Shown here one piece after another: positions 7,247 to 15,722 of a DNA stretch of 64,000 bases; the stretch's first letter is position 1; the number at the start of each line of letters is the position of its first letter. This DNA is from Actinomycetota bacterium (GTDB lineage: Bacteria; Actinomycetota; Thermoleophilia; Solirubrobacterales; Solirubrobacteraceae), in the NCBI GenBank assembly GCA_009699865.1, contig WLNJ01000001.1:78214-142213 (forward strand), written 5' to 3'. The position numbers and the translations under genes were made by a program. The notes beneath the pieces were generated by a model, which saw only the letters and a program-made list of their open reading frames with translations, ran no database searches and had not been told where the DNA came from.

Positions 7247-8650
7247 ATGAAAAGACTCGTACTTGTGGCCGCTGCCACCGCCATCGCAATGACCGCCTTC
7301 CCAGCAGTGGGCTCGGCGACGACACTCAAGAGGACGGTCGCACAAGGATTCCTTGGTGTGGACATGGACCCATGGGATAGCGGCGACATGAGGGAGGCCA
7401 ATATCTCCACCCAGCTTGACCGCGCAGCTGCCGCAGGCGTGGAAAGCATCCGATTCCCGCTCTACTGGTTCAAGATCCAGAAGTACTCCTCGATGGCACG
7501 GGTGCCGAGCAGCGAATCAGCTAACTACATTGCAGACCCGAACGACGCGGCCGCCGCTCCTTACCGCTGGACCGAGCTGGACTACTTCATCGGAGAAGCC
7601 GCCAAGCGCGGCATTCGCGTAATGCCTTCGATCATGGGTGCCCCACTCTGGGCTGATGACGAGGCTTACACCTACGACCCAACCGGCACACACGGGAGTG
7701 CATCGAGCCCACTGAGGATGAACATCCCCAACAACTTTGATCAGTACGGGGCATTCGTCGCAACCCTGGCTCGCCGCTACGGCTCGAGTGGCTCATTCTG
7801 GACGGGAAATCCAAGCATTACCAAGATCCCCGTTCTGAGTTGGCAGATCTGGAACGAGCCGGACTTCTCCTATTACTGGCCTCAGCATGCAGACCAGTGT
7901 GTCTCGACGAAGAACAAGACGCCGCATATCTGCCCCGCCGACTCGCGCACGCATAAGGAGCTGTCAGCGACACTCCTCAAGAAGGCAGGTGAGGTCAAGC
8001 AGTACTGGGCCCCAACGTTCGTCTCACTCCTCAGGGCAACACGCCCCAAGGTGAAAGCCGTTGACCCTGCAGCCAAGATTGTCCTCGCCAGCCTCACAAA
8101 CGCGGGCTGGATTGACCTAAACTTTGTTTATCTGGCCGGCGGTAAGGGACTCTTTGACGCCATGGGCGCCAACATCTTTGTCGCAACCGCAAACACCGCC
8201 AAGGCCGTCAGCTACTACCGCGCTGCACTCAAGACGGCGAAGGACCCGAACCTTCCAATGATCGTGACCGAGTTTTCGTGGTCGTCAGCGATCACAAACA
8301 TGCCAATCAGCTCAGCATTCTGCCCCCATGCGGTGGCGCTGCCAGCAGACCCAACCCAGTGCAAGATGAAGACAATCGTGACCGACGAAGCGGGACAGTC
8401 GAAGAACCTTGGGACGGCGGTTGATTCTTACGCGAAGATGATCAGCAGCGGCCACATTATTGGCCTCTACTGGTACTCGTGGGCCTCCAAGAACAGTGGC
8501 ACCGACAGCATCTGGGACTACTCAGGTCTGAACAGCGTCACTGGCTCCACAGTTACGGCCAAGCCTGCCCTTGCAACATTCACATCTCGGGCAATGAAGC
8601 TCGAAGGCTGCAAGACCAAGCGCGTCGCAACCGCCTGCGCCACCAAGTAA
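7247..8650 (+). CDS. Secreted glycoside-hydrolase-like protein (clan A TIM barrel), copy 1
   Basis: The ATG at 7247 is chosen because it opens a standard signal peptide (positive MKR, hydrophobic core, AVGSA cleavage-like site near residue 24); the frame is open further upstream. The mature 440 residues begin with GFLGVDMDPW and have the hallmarks of clan GH-A (GH5/GH39-like) barrels. WQIWNEPDF carries the presumed acid/base Glu204, and IVTEFSWSS carries the presumed nucleophile Glu342. The C-terminus ends in a cysteine-containing tail (EGCKTKRVATACATK), shared with copy 2, that may form a disulfide. It is likely exported and may cleave or remodel the polysaccharide made by the neighbouring transferases. 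The substrate is unknown, and I could not assign a GH family number with confidence. Confidence 0.82.
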   Translation: MKRLVLVAAATAIAMTAFPAVGSATTLKRTVAQGFLGVDMDPWDSGDMREANISTQLDRAAAAGVESIRFPLYWFKIQKYSSMARVPSSESANYIADPNDAAAAPYRWTELDYFIGEAAKRGIRVMPSIMGAPLWADDEAYTYDPTGTHGSASSPLRMNIPNNFDQYGAFVATLARRYGSSGSFWTGNPSITKIPVLSWQIWNEPDFSYYWPQHADQCVSTKNKTPHICPADSRTHKELSATLLKKAGEVKQYWAPTFVSLLRATRPKVKAVDPAAKIVLASLTNAGWIDLNFVYLAGGKGLFDAMGANIFVATANTAKAVSYYRAALKTAKDPNLPMIVTEFSWSSAITNMPISSAFCPHAVALPADPTQCKMKTIVTDEAGQSKNLGTAVDSYAKMISSGHIIGLYWYSWASKNSGTDSIWDYSGLNSVTGSTVTAKPALATFTSRAMKLEGCKTKRVATACATK

Positions 8651-8710
8651 AAGTCTCGTAAATCAGCGCGAAGGAGCGCAACCTTCAGACCGCTTAGTGG
8701 TTCGAAGGGT

Positions 8711-9970
8711 ATGAGCAGCCATGCCCGTACGAGCCTACTTGCCCTTATCGCGGTTACTTCGATCGCCTTGGGCTCCACTCCAGGCTTGGCCTCTGCTGCT
8801 CCTCGGAAAGTGCCACAGGGATTCTTTGGGGTCGACATGGACCCTTGGCAGTTCAGCCGAATGGGCTCAACTGTCGACGCCGAAATGACGGCGGCTGCAG
8901 CCAGCGGTGTTGAGAGCGTGAGGATCCCCCTCTACTGGTTCGACATCCAGCCGTACGCGACATGGGCTCAGATCCCCTGGGCGCTGCGCGGGCGCTACAC
9001 GGCTAGCCCCGATGGGGGTGCGCCGTACAACTGGACTGCGGCGGATGCCTTCATGACCGCTGCAGCAAGAACGGGAATCAGGGTGCTACCGATCGTGCTC
9101 GGCGCTCCCCGCTGGGCTGCTGATGCAAAGGACAACCGGAGCATCCCCGTTCCAGCGTCACCCGCAAGGTACGCGGAGTTCTGCGCAGCCGCCGCAGGCC
9201 GATACGGAACGGGAGGCAGCTTCTGGGCTAGCCACCCAGACCTGACCCCCACCCCTGTGACCACATGGCAAATCTGGAACGAGCCTGACCTTGACCGCTT
9301 CTGGCCTCAACACAAGGGCGAGACCCAGACAGTGATTGTGTCCGGCCGAACCAAGCGTTTAAAGGGTCTGGGGTTCGCACCAAGCTACGTCGCGCTCCTA
9401 AGGGCGTCTAGGGCAAGTATCAAGGCCACTGACAGCAACGCACGCGTCATGCTCGCCAGTATGACCAACCTCGCATGGTCATCCCTCAAGCTGCTCTACG
9501 CGAGCGGGGCGCACGGAAGCTTCGACGAAGTGGGAGCCAACGTTTTCAGCAAGACCGCACCCAACATTGTGTCTGCGGTGAAGACAATCCGGGCAACGAT
9601 GGCTTCCAATCACGATTCCACCCTGCCCTACTCCGTAACCGAATACTCGTGGTCTTCAGCTAGCGGGACTATTGGCCCCACCTCACACATGGGTTGGCTT
9701 GTCTCGACCCCAGCCGTCCAGGCCAAGAACGCGGGCCTCGCCATAGACCAGTTCCTCCTTCGCAGGGTCTCTCTCAAGCTAAGGGCAACCTACTGGTACA
9801 CATGGGGAAGCTCAGACTCTGGAGCCGCCAGTGTGTGGGACTACGCGGGAATGCGCCGCCTCCAGCCAGACGCAATCCTGAGTAAGCCCGTGCTTGCAAC
9901 CTTCGCTAAGAAGGCGTTGGCAGCGGAGGGTTGCCGCACCAAGACTGTTGCAACAGCCTGCGCAAGTTAA
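8711..9970 (+). CDS. Secreted glycoside-hydrolase-like protein (clan A TIM barrel), copy 2
   Basis: This 419-residue paralogue of the preceding gene starts 60 bases downstream of it; an AAGGG ribosome site lies just before the ATG. A signal peptide covers about residues 1-29 (hydrophobic LLALIAVTSIALG, then ASA). The mature part opens GFFGVDMDPW and keeps WQIWNEPDLDRFWPQ (Glu191, acid/base) and YSVTEYSWSS (Glu311, nucleophile). It lacks two insertions present in copy 1, around the barrel middle and before the C-terminus. Both end in the same motif, EGC.TK.VATACA. The tandem arrangement points to local duplication followed by divergence, perhaps giving different linkage preference. Function as for copy 1; activity is untested. 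Confidence 0.82.
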   Translation: MSSHARTSLLALIAVTSIALGSTPGLASAAPRKVPQGFFGVDMDPWQFSRMGSTVDAEMTAAAASGVESVRIPLYWFDIQPYATWAQIPWALRGRYTASPDGGAPYNWTAADAFMTAAARTGIRVLPIVLGAPRWAADAKDNRSIPVPASPARYAEFCAAAAGRYGTGGSFWASHPDLTPTPVTTWQIWNEPDLDRFWPQHKGETQTVIVSGRTKRLKGLGFAPSYVALLRASRASIKATDSNARVMLASMTNLAWSSLKLLYASGAHGSFDEVGANVFSKTAPNIVSAVKTIRATMASNHDSTLPYSVTEYSWSSASGTIGPTSHMGWLVSTPAVQAKNAGLAIDQFLLRRVSLKLRATYWYTWGSSDSGAASVWDYAGMRRLQPDAILSKPVLATFAKKALAAEGCRTKTVATACAS

Positions 9971-9975
9971 CTAGC

Positions 9976-11016
9976 TCAGACGGAACCGAGCACCGCGTCG
10001 ACCGCTAGGGCCGTCGCTTGCCAGGTCAGACCCTCAACCCTTTGAGACCCAAGCCGGACTAGGTCAGCGCGGACATTCGGGTCAAACGCAGCAGACATCA
10101 CCGCTGCAGTCATCTCGTCAGCTGAGCTCGGATCCACAAGAAGCGCTGCCCCACCCGCTGCTTCAACGAGCGCAGTCATGTTGGAGCAGACCACTGGGGT
10201 CCCGCAAGCCATCGCCTCACAGACCGGCAGTCCGAACCCCTCGTAGATGGAAGGAAGCACCATCACCCGGGCGCCCGCATAGAGGGCTGCAAGGTCCCCG
10301 GCCGGAACTGGCCCCAGATCCCGAACAAGTGATGAGCGTGTCTCCGCCGCAAGCTGCGGGCGACCACCACCGACCGCAACAAGATCTAACCCCTCCTCTG
10401 CCATGGCGATCGCAACAGGGTCTAGAGCCCCAAGGTTCTTGCGCTTGACATGACTCCCAACCGTCAGCACATAAGGCCGCTCAGCTAACCCGTGCCTCTC
10501 CAGGATCACTCGGTCGGCAGGACCTCCAGCTCCATGATTGAACAGCTCATCCGGAACGCCGGGAGGCACCACAACGATCTTGTCCGGGTCCGCCTGACAT
10601 AGCTCGATCAGTTCGGTGCGGCTGAACTCACTTGGGACAATCACCTTGACCGCCTTGGAAACCAGTCGCGGAAGCAGAAAGCTCTGCCAAGCGGTGTAAA
10701 GGCGGGAGAAGTCATCCGGGAACCGCAGCGGAGCAGCGTCGTGAATAATCACGACATTGCGCCGGGAAACAAGCGGTGCCAAGTTGGCAGGGCTCAGGAT
10801 CAAACCCGTGTGCCGTCGCCAAGCTAGAGCGGGCAGAAACCCCTGCTCCCATAGGTGACCAAGGCGATGCGCGAACATGGCCGGCGGGGCTGCAACCCGG
10901 TAAGCGGACGGGCTGATTTGCGGGAGCCTTACCGACAATTCACGCGCCCAGCGCTCGACGCCCCCGGTCTCGGGTCGCATCGCCGCTCTGGCATTGATCA
11001 GTGTGACTCTCTCCAC
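9976..11016 (-). CDS. GT4 family glycosyltransferase (mannosyltransferase-like)
   Basis: The GTG at 11016 (346 residues, beginning VERVTLINARAAM) is preferred. An ATG at 11085 would overlap the divergent gene at 11056 and adds residues unlike the family. The N-terminal half has the acceptor loop PETGGVERWARELS. The donor half has YVLTVGSHVKRKNLGAL, LPSIYEGFGLPVCEAMACGTPVV (the E-x7-E pattern) and a C-terminal helix. This layout is common in retaining mannosyl- and glucosyltransferases of the WbaZ/MtfB-like group. It converges with the glycoside-hydrolase gene, five bases apart, with no terminator-like hairpin between them. Cytosolic; sugar specificity unknown. Confidence 0.87.
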   Translation of the reverse strand: MERVTLINARAAMRPETGGVERWARELSVRLPQISPSAYRVAAPPAMFAHRLGHLWEQGFLPALAWRRHTGLILSPANLAPLVSRRNVVIIHDAAPLRFPDDFSRLYTAWQSFLLPRLVSKAVKVIVPSEFSRTELIELCQADPDKIVVVPPGVPDELFNHGAGGPADRVILERHGLAERPYVLTVGSHVKRKNLGALDPVAIAMAEEGLDLVAVGGGRPQLAAETRSSLVRDLGPVPAGDLAALYAGARVMVLPSIYEGFGLPVCEAMACGTPVVCSNMTALVEAAGGAALLVDPSSADEMTAAVMSAAFDPNVRADLVRLGSQRVEGLTWQATALAVDAVLGSV

Positions 11017-11055
11017 CCCCGTCGAGGCTAACGGTAGCCTCGGGTATGACGGCTT

Positions 11056-13116
11056 ATGAATGAACAGCAACCAATCCTGATCCACGCATACTCCGGACCA
11101 CTAGGCGGCTCCGAGCGAATCCTCCTCGATCTCCTGCGCCGAATGGACCGCCCAGCCGTACTCGCTTGCCCACCCGGACTCCTCGCCGACAGCGCTGAAG
11201 GGGACGGAGTGACCGTCTTCAGAGTCAAGGAGCGCCCATTACAGGCGCGTGGCGCCCTAAGCGCGGCTACCGCACTAAGCGACCTACTCGGTCATGGTCG
11301 CGAGATCAGGAAGCTATCTAGGGATCTAAACCCAGCCCTGATCGTCTCTTGGGGTATGCGCTCGGCGATGGCATCGACTCTCACCCTGAAACGGCCTGGC
11401 TGCCCTCTAGTTGCAGAACATGTGGACCTTCTACCCCCTGGACCTCAAGGTCATGCCGCCCGCCGCGCGCTACTGCGTTGCGACCGGGTGATTTGTCTGT
11501 CATATGCAATTGCCGAGGACCTTGAGTCCGCGTGGCATGCGAGTGGGCGCATCTCAGTGGTGCATCCGGGGGTTGAACTTCAGGAGAACGCTGAGGCGCG
11601 GAGGTCTGAGATGCCAACAGCCCTGATGTTGGCAGCGATCGAGCCTTGGAAAGGGCAGCACACTGCGCTGGAAGCAGTCGCCAAGACTCCAGGCGTGAGG
11701 CTCGTGTTGGCCGGCTCCCCAATTGGCGGAGGCGAAACCGAATACCTCAGGGAGCTCAAACGCCGCGCCTCCCTTCCGGACCTAGCCGGGAGGGTTGATT
11801 TCCCTGGCTGGATAGATGGGGCAGGCGCCCTAGCTGACGCAACAGTCCTAGTCCACACAGCCCCATCCGAACCGTTTGGACGCGCACTGATTGACGCAAT
11901 GGCAGCTGGGCGACCGGTAATTGCGTTCAACGCCGCCGGGCCGAGAGAGATCGTCACTCCAGACTGCGGACGCCTAGTTCCCGCAGACAACCCTGCTGAT
12001 CTAGCCGCAGCACTCTCAGAAATTTGCGCGGACCCCACGCTCGCCGGAGCCATGGGTGCGGCCGGGCGGCGCCGCGTGGCGGCTGACTTTGACGCGGTCC
12101 ATCAAGCCGCAAAGTGGCAGCGTGCAGCACTCTCACTGGCCCCCCTTCCAGCCGGGTCCAAACATGTTGGTCCCAGCGCCCTAGACGGACACCAAGCAGC
12201 GGCCGAGCATGCGGGTCCGGGCTCAAAGATTTCGATTGTGACGGTCATCCACAACAGCGCACCAGACCTCTCAAGGCTTCTCTCAAGCATCGCCCGCCAT
12301 CTCCCAGCTGCCGAGGTCATCGTCGTAGATTCCGGATCCACCGATGGAGGAAGTTCCATCGCGGCCACCTGGCCCGGTGACGCAACCCTGCTCATGCTCG
12401 ATGGGAACAGGGGCTACGGAGCCGGCTGCGTGACTGGGATGAGCTCTGCCACTCGGCCGATCACCGCGCTGGTAAACCCCGACGTGGAGCTGGTTGATGC
12501 ATCCCTCGCGGTTCTGGCCGCAGACCTCCTTTCGCCAAGCAGACCGGACAGGTTGCTCTCCCCACTTCTAATTCACCCTGATGGGCGGAGACAGGATGCG
12601 GTTCACCCCCTTCCAGGCACACCCCGGGAGTTTCTGCGAGCACTGATTCCAGCCCAAGCGCTCCCCGGCAGACTCTCCACGGTTGCTGAGCCACACCGCT
12701 CCAACCGCTCCATTCGCGTCGGTTGGGCCGTCGGAGCCTGCCTAGTCGCCCGGACTGAAACCCTGCGGGCACTGGGGCCCTTCAACCCTGATGTGCACCT
12801 ATACGCGGAAGACCTAGACCTGTGCCTCCGGGCAGCCGAAAGGGGTATCGAGACTTGGTATCACCCAGAAGCAAGAGTGATCCACCGTGAGGCGCACTCC
12901 ACACGGCAAGTCTTTGATGGTGAGCCATCACGCCTTCTGGCTGAAAGGCGGCGGCAAGTGGTTGGGGAGCGCCTCGGCCGATTTGCGCAGCAGCGCGATG
13001 ACGCAGTTCAGTGGATAACACTTTGCGACCGAATTCTCTTCAAGGAAATCCTCCGTCGAGATACCGCTAAGGAACGTTCGCGACTTTCAGGCCTCCGAGA
13101 GGCTAGAAGGGCCTAA
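11056..13116 (+). CDS. Fusion glycosyltransferase: GT4 + GT2 in one chain
   Basis: This 686-residue protein has two catalytic modules. Residues 1 to about 370 form a GT-B/GT4 enzyme (SGPLGGSERILLDLL at the N-terminus; MLAAIEPWKGQHTALEAV; APSEPFGRALIDAMAAGRPV with the donor-binding glutamates replaced in part by E and D). From about residue 390 a GT-A/GT2 module begins (KISIVTVIHNSAPDLSRLL, VVDSGSTDGG, NPDVELVD, then GWAVGACLVARTETL and LYAEDLDLCLRA), typical of rhamnosyltransferase-like enzymes. The fusion could add two successive sugars to a growing lipid-linked glycan. Its stop overlaps the start of the next GT2 gene by one base (TAATG), so the two are coupled. Confidence 0.88.
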   Translation: MNEQQPILIHAYSGPLGGSERILLDLLRRMDRPAVLACPPGLLADSAEGDGVTVFRVKERPLQARGALSAATALSDLLGHGREIRKLSRDLNPALIVSWGMRSAMASTLTLKRPGCPLVAEHVDLLPPGPQGHAARRALLRCDRVICLSYAIAEDLESAWHASGRISVVHPGVELQENAEARRSEMPTALMLAAIEPWKGQHTALEAVAKTPGVRLVLAGSPIGGGETEYLRELKRRASLPDLAGRVDFPGWIDGAGALADATVLVHTAPSEPFGRALIDAMAAGRPVIAFNAAGPREIVTPDCGRLVPADNPADLAAALSEICADPTLAGAMGAAGRRRVAADFDAVHQAAKWQRAALSLAPLPAGSKHVGPSALDGHQAAAEHAGPGSKISIVTVIHNSAPDLSRLLSSIARHLPAAEVIVVDSGSTDGGSSIAATWPGDATLLMLDGNRGYGAGCVTGMSSATRPITALVNPDVELVDASLAVLAADLLSPSRPDRLLSPLLIHPDGRRQDAVHPLPGTPREFLRALIPAQALPGRLSTVAEPHRSNRSIRVGWAVGACLVARTETLRALGPFNPDVHLYAEDLDLCLRAAERGIETWYHPEARVIHREAHSTRQVFDGEPSRLLAERRRQVVGERLGRFAQQRDDAVQWITLCDRILFKEILRRDTAKERSRLSGLREARRA

Positions 13117-14132
13117 TGCCTTCCGGCTCGAGCGCGCCAGACCACTCAATCTCACCCCTCACAGCGGCAACGACGCCAGGCGTGACCGTTGTTATCCCCA
13201 ACTGGAACGGGATGCAGTGGCTTGATGGCGTCTTGGGGTCGATTGCCAAGCAGGACATGGCCCCACTCGAAACGATCGTCGTAGACAACGGCAGCACCGA
13301 CGGATCAGTTGAACACCTCAAAACCCAGTGGCCTGCCGTCGAGGTCATTCACTGGGATTCAAACCGCGGATTCGCCGCCGCAGCGAACGCCGGTTTCCAC
13401 CATGCAAGCGGTGACCTTGTCGCCTTGATCAACACCGACATCGTCCTCGAGCCGGACTGGCTCCGCCGCGCGTCTGTGGCACTGAGATCGCGCACTGACG
13501 CGGCCAGTGTCGCGACCAAGATGCTCGACATGGGCGACCGGACGCTGATTTACGACACGGGCGACTTTCTCCGGCGTGATGGCGCCTGCGAACAGCGTGG
13601 CCGATTCCATATGGACACAGGCTCCTATGACACCCCAGGGGAAGTATGGAGCGCGTGCGCTGGAGCTGCCATCTACCGACGGCAGCCTGTGCTTGAACTC
13701 GGCGGGTTTGACGAACGCTTCTTCACCTACCTTGAGGATGTCGAGCTGGGCTTGAGGCTTCGACTGGCTGGCTGGACCTGTATCTACGAGCCCTGCGTGG
13801 CTCTTCACGCCGGCGGCGGCTCCGAGGCGGCACTCTCCGGCGGTGCCGCGAAGTGGGTGGAGCGGAACACCATCCTGATAGTTGCAAGGCATTTTCCACT
13901 GTCCTGGTTGGGTCCAGTTGTGTACCGCCAGACAGCATGGAAGCTCGCTGCTATCCGCTCCGGCACGCTGACCTCTTACGCGAAGGGGTTCTTCACTGGG
14001 TGCCGCCTCATAGGCTCAATGCTGAGATCGAGGCAGCTTGCAGGCCCGACCAAGTTGACAGTTCAAGAAGCTATTCCTTGGCGTCCGTGGCACGGACCCA
14101 AAGCTGGCGGGCACAGAGACTCAACCCACTAG
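13116..14132 (+). CDS. GT2 glycosyltransferase (rhamnosyltransferase-like)
   Basis: This 338-residue GT-A enzyme opens with VTVVIPNWNGMQWL and VVDNGSTDGS. NRGFAAAANAGF follows, then the acidic INTDIVLEPD and the acceptor-side signature GGFDERFFTYLEDVELGLRL. These are the usual landmarks of WbbL-type rhamnosyl- or related transferases. A short hydrophobic region near residues 250-270 may rest on the membrane. It resembles the C-terminal half of the preceding fusion protein, so the two may have arisen by duplication. The start overlaps the upstream stop by one base. The 3' end overlaps the convergent uracil-DNA glycosylase gene by four bases, closing the polysaccharide island. Confidence 0.88.
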   Translation: MPSGSSAPDHSISPLTAATTPGVTVVIPNWNGMQWLDGVLGSIAKQDMAPLETIVVDNGSTDGSVEHLKTQWPAVEVIHWDSNRGFAAAANAGFHHASGDLVALINTDIVLEPDWLRRASVALRSRTDAASVATKMLDMGDRTLIYDTGDFLRRDGACEQRGRFHMDTGSYDTPGEVWSACAGAAIYRRQPVLELGGFDERFFTYLEDVELGLRLRLAGWTCIYEPCVALHAGGGSEAALSGGAAKWVERNTILIVARHFPLSWLGPVVYRQTAWKLAAIRSGTLTSYAKGFFTGCRLIGSMLRSRQLAGPTKLTVQEAIPWRPWHGPKAGGHRDSTH

Positions 14133-14740
14133 GCAGACGGGCTGGCCGAACGCTGCCTTTCCGCCTCCCTCAACAGGGCGGGTATCTGAGCAATGTCGTC
14201 CCGGAGCAGGCTCCGAGTTTGAGTTGACCGAAGCGCGGCAGCCGGATGGAAGAGTGGTAAGACCAGCGCGGCGTGCCCAAATACCTCACGTTCCTCTGGA
14301 ACTCCGTGGACGGAGCTAATCCCTGCTCGGTCACCGCGGACCAGCCTCAGGGCAAAGTTGCCCAGAGTGCAGATCAGGAGGGGAGCAATCAGTTGGACCT
14401 GCGCCTCCAACCAGCCAGAACAGGCGCTGATCTCGTCCCTTTTGGGGTCCCTGTTGTCTGGCGGTCGGCACTTGATAACACTCGTGATGAACACCTCCTC
14501 CTCGGCAACACCGGCATCGGCAAGGAGGGACCTGAGCAACACGCCGGACCTTCCCACGAATGGAAGGCCCTGTTCATCCTCAAGTCGGCCGGGTGCCTCC
14601 CCTATGAAGAACACGTTGGCATCAGCTCTGCCCTCTCCGAACACAACATGACCCCTACTCTCGGCGAGTTCACAACGCTGGCAGCCTTGGGCCTCCATTC
14701 GGATTACCTCCAGCTCAGCAATTCCACGCGAATTGGACAC
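14129..14740 (-). CDS. Family 4 uracil-DNA glycosylase ([4Fe-4S])
   Basis: This 203-residue enzyme removes uracil from DNA to start base-excision repair. The family 4 signature is clear: GEAPG at 47-51, then LPFVGRSGVLL, SVIKCRPPDNRDP and the catalytic-loop HPAA motif at 165-168. Four cysteines (20, 23, 91, 107) are placed as in UDGs that hold a [4Fe-4S] cluster. The 35 residues after HPAA include a short helical tail. It is transcribed alone and divergently from the pantothenate genes, and its end meets the GT2 gene convergently. Assignment is strong; family 5 is less likely because the GEAPG loop is the family 4 form. Confidence 0.92.
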   Translation of the reverse strand: MSNSRGIAELEVIRMEAQGCQRCELAESRGHVVFGEGRADANVFFIGEAPGRLEDEQGLPFVGRSGVLLRSLLADAGVAEEEVFITSVIKCRPPDNRDPKRDEISACSGWLEAQVQLIAPLLICTLGNFALRLVRGDRAGISSVHGVPEEREVFGHAALVLPLFHPAAALRSTQTRSLLRDDIAQIPALLREAERQRSASPSA

Positions 14741-14861
14741 GGGCTGAGATTAGCCTCATATCTGCGTGTGATGTGCCGAGCTGCGCGGATCCCGCGCGCT
14801 AGGCGTTACAGTTCAGGGACAGCCTCGGGAGCAGGCACGGGCAACCGGCAGGACTCCCGCA
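14741..14861. promoter_or_regulatory. Divergent intergenic region (UDG / DUF2520-panC-panB)
   Basis: This stretch and the start of the UDG gene hold the outward promoters. TTGGAC at 14733-14738 and TCATAT at 14756-14761, 17 bases apart, are a weak candidate for the plus strand. A short GC-rich inverted repeat (GCGCG-5-CGCGC, 14783-14797) lies downstream of it. Neither is more than suggestive. Confidence 0.25.
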
Positions 14862-15722
14862 GTGAGGCCCCAAGAACACAAAGCAAGTCGACCGGTATCT
14901 CCAATGAGAGAACTGGATCGGGATCAACCGACATACACCGCGTCCGCTCCGACGCTCGCAAGCCCCTCAGTTGGGGAGCACACCTTGCGGTCTGAGCGGC
15001 TCGATCTCGGGATTGTGGGGGCCGGCAGGTTGGGGACCGCCCTTGCCGTGGCGCTCGAGAAGCAGGGACACCGAATTTCGGGTCCTCACGGACGAGGCGA
15101 GCAACCCCCAATAGATGCCGACCTCATCTTCATCTGCGTGTCCGATGATGAAATAGCGGACGTTGCATCGGCACTGCCTTCTGATCAAGTCGTCGCTCAC
15201 TGCAGTGGAGCCCGGGGCCTTGAGCTACTGATGGGGCGACCTGGCTTCTGTCTCCATCCTTTGATGACCGTCACCTCGGACGCGGAGGCCGCAACCTTCA
15301 GGGGAGCCTTTGCGGCTATCGATGCCTCATCGGCAGAGCATCTCCGCTTGGCAGAGGGCATCTGCGCCGACCTGCAGATGACCCCACTGCGGATTGATTC
15401 TGACGACCGTGCGACCTATCACGCGGCAGCGACCGTTGCCTCCAATTTCCTCGTCACAATCGAAGCTGCTGCCGAGCAAATCGCCGCGGCCGCCGGCGTC
15501 CCGCGCGAGGCCCTAGTCCCCCTCGCCCAGGCGACGCTGAATAACTGGGCTGCAAACGGACCCGAGAACGCCCTGACTGGTCCTATCGCCCGTGGAGACA
15601 CCGGTACGGTTGCGGCGCAACGAGCCGCCATAGCGGAGGCAACACCAGATCTTCTTCCACTCTTTGATGCACTCTGCGAGGCGACAGCTCAGCTGGCAAC
15701 AGCGAAGGGAGCTAAGGCGTGA
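14862..15722 (+). CDS. Rossmann-fold DUF2520 protein coupled to panC
   Basis: The frame opens with two candidate ATGs (14862 and 14904). The conserved part begins at LDLGIVGAGRLGTALAVALE, an NAD(P)-binding GxGxxG. VSDDEIADVASAL and a helical C-terminal half (DUF2520) follow, as in F420-dependent/6-phosphogluconate-dehydrogenase-like proteins. HPLMTV and NFLVTIEAAAE lie where related ketopantoate reductases hold substrate residues. The last four bases overlap the GTG of panC, so it is translated with it. DUF2520 proteins are known neighbours of pan genes but their reaction is not settled. A ketopantoate-reductase-like role is an inference from context, since no panE is seen here. Confidence 0.8.
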   Translation: MRPQEHKASRPVSPMRELDRDQPTYTASAPTLASPSVGEHTLRSERLDLGIVGAGRLGTALAVALEKQGHRISGPHGRGEQPPIDADLIFICVSDDEIADVASALPSDQVVAHCSGARGLELLMGRPGFCLHPLMTVTSDAEAATFRGAFAAIDASSAEHLRLAEGICADLQMTPLRIDSDDRATYHAAATVASNFLVTIEAAAEQIAAAAGVPREALVPLAQATLNNWAANGPENALTGPIARGDTGTVAAQRAAIAEATPDLLPLFDALCEATAQLATAKGAKA

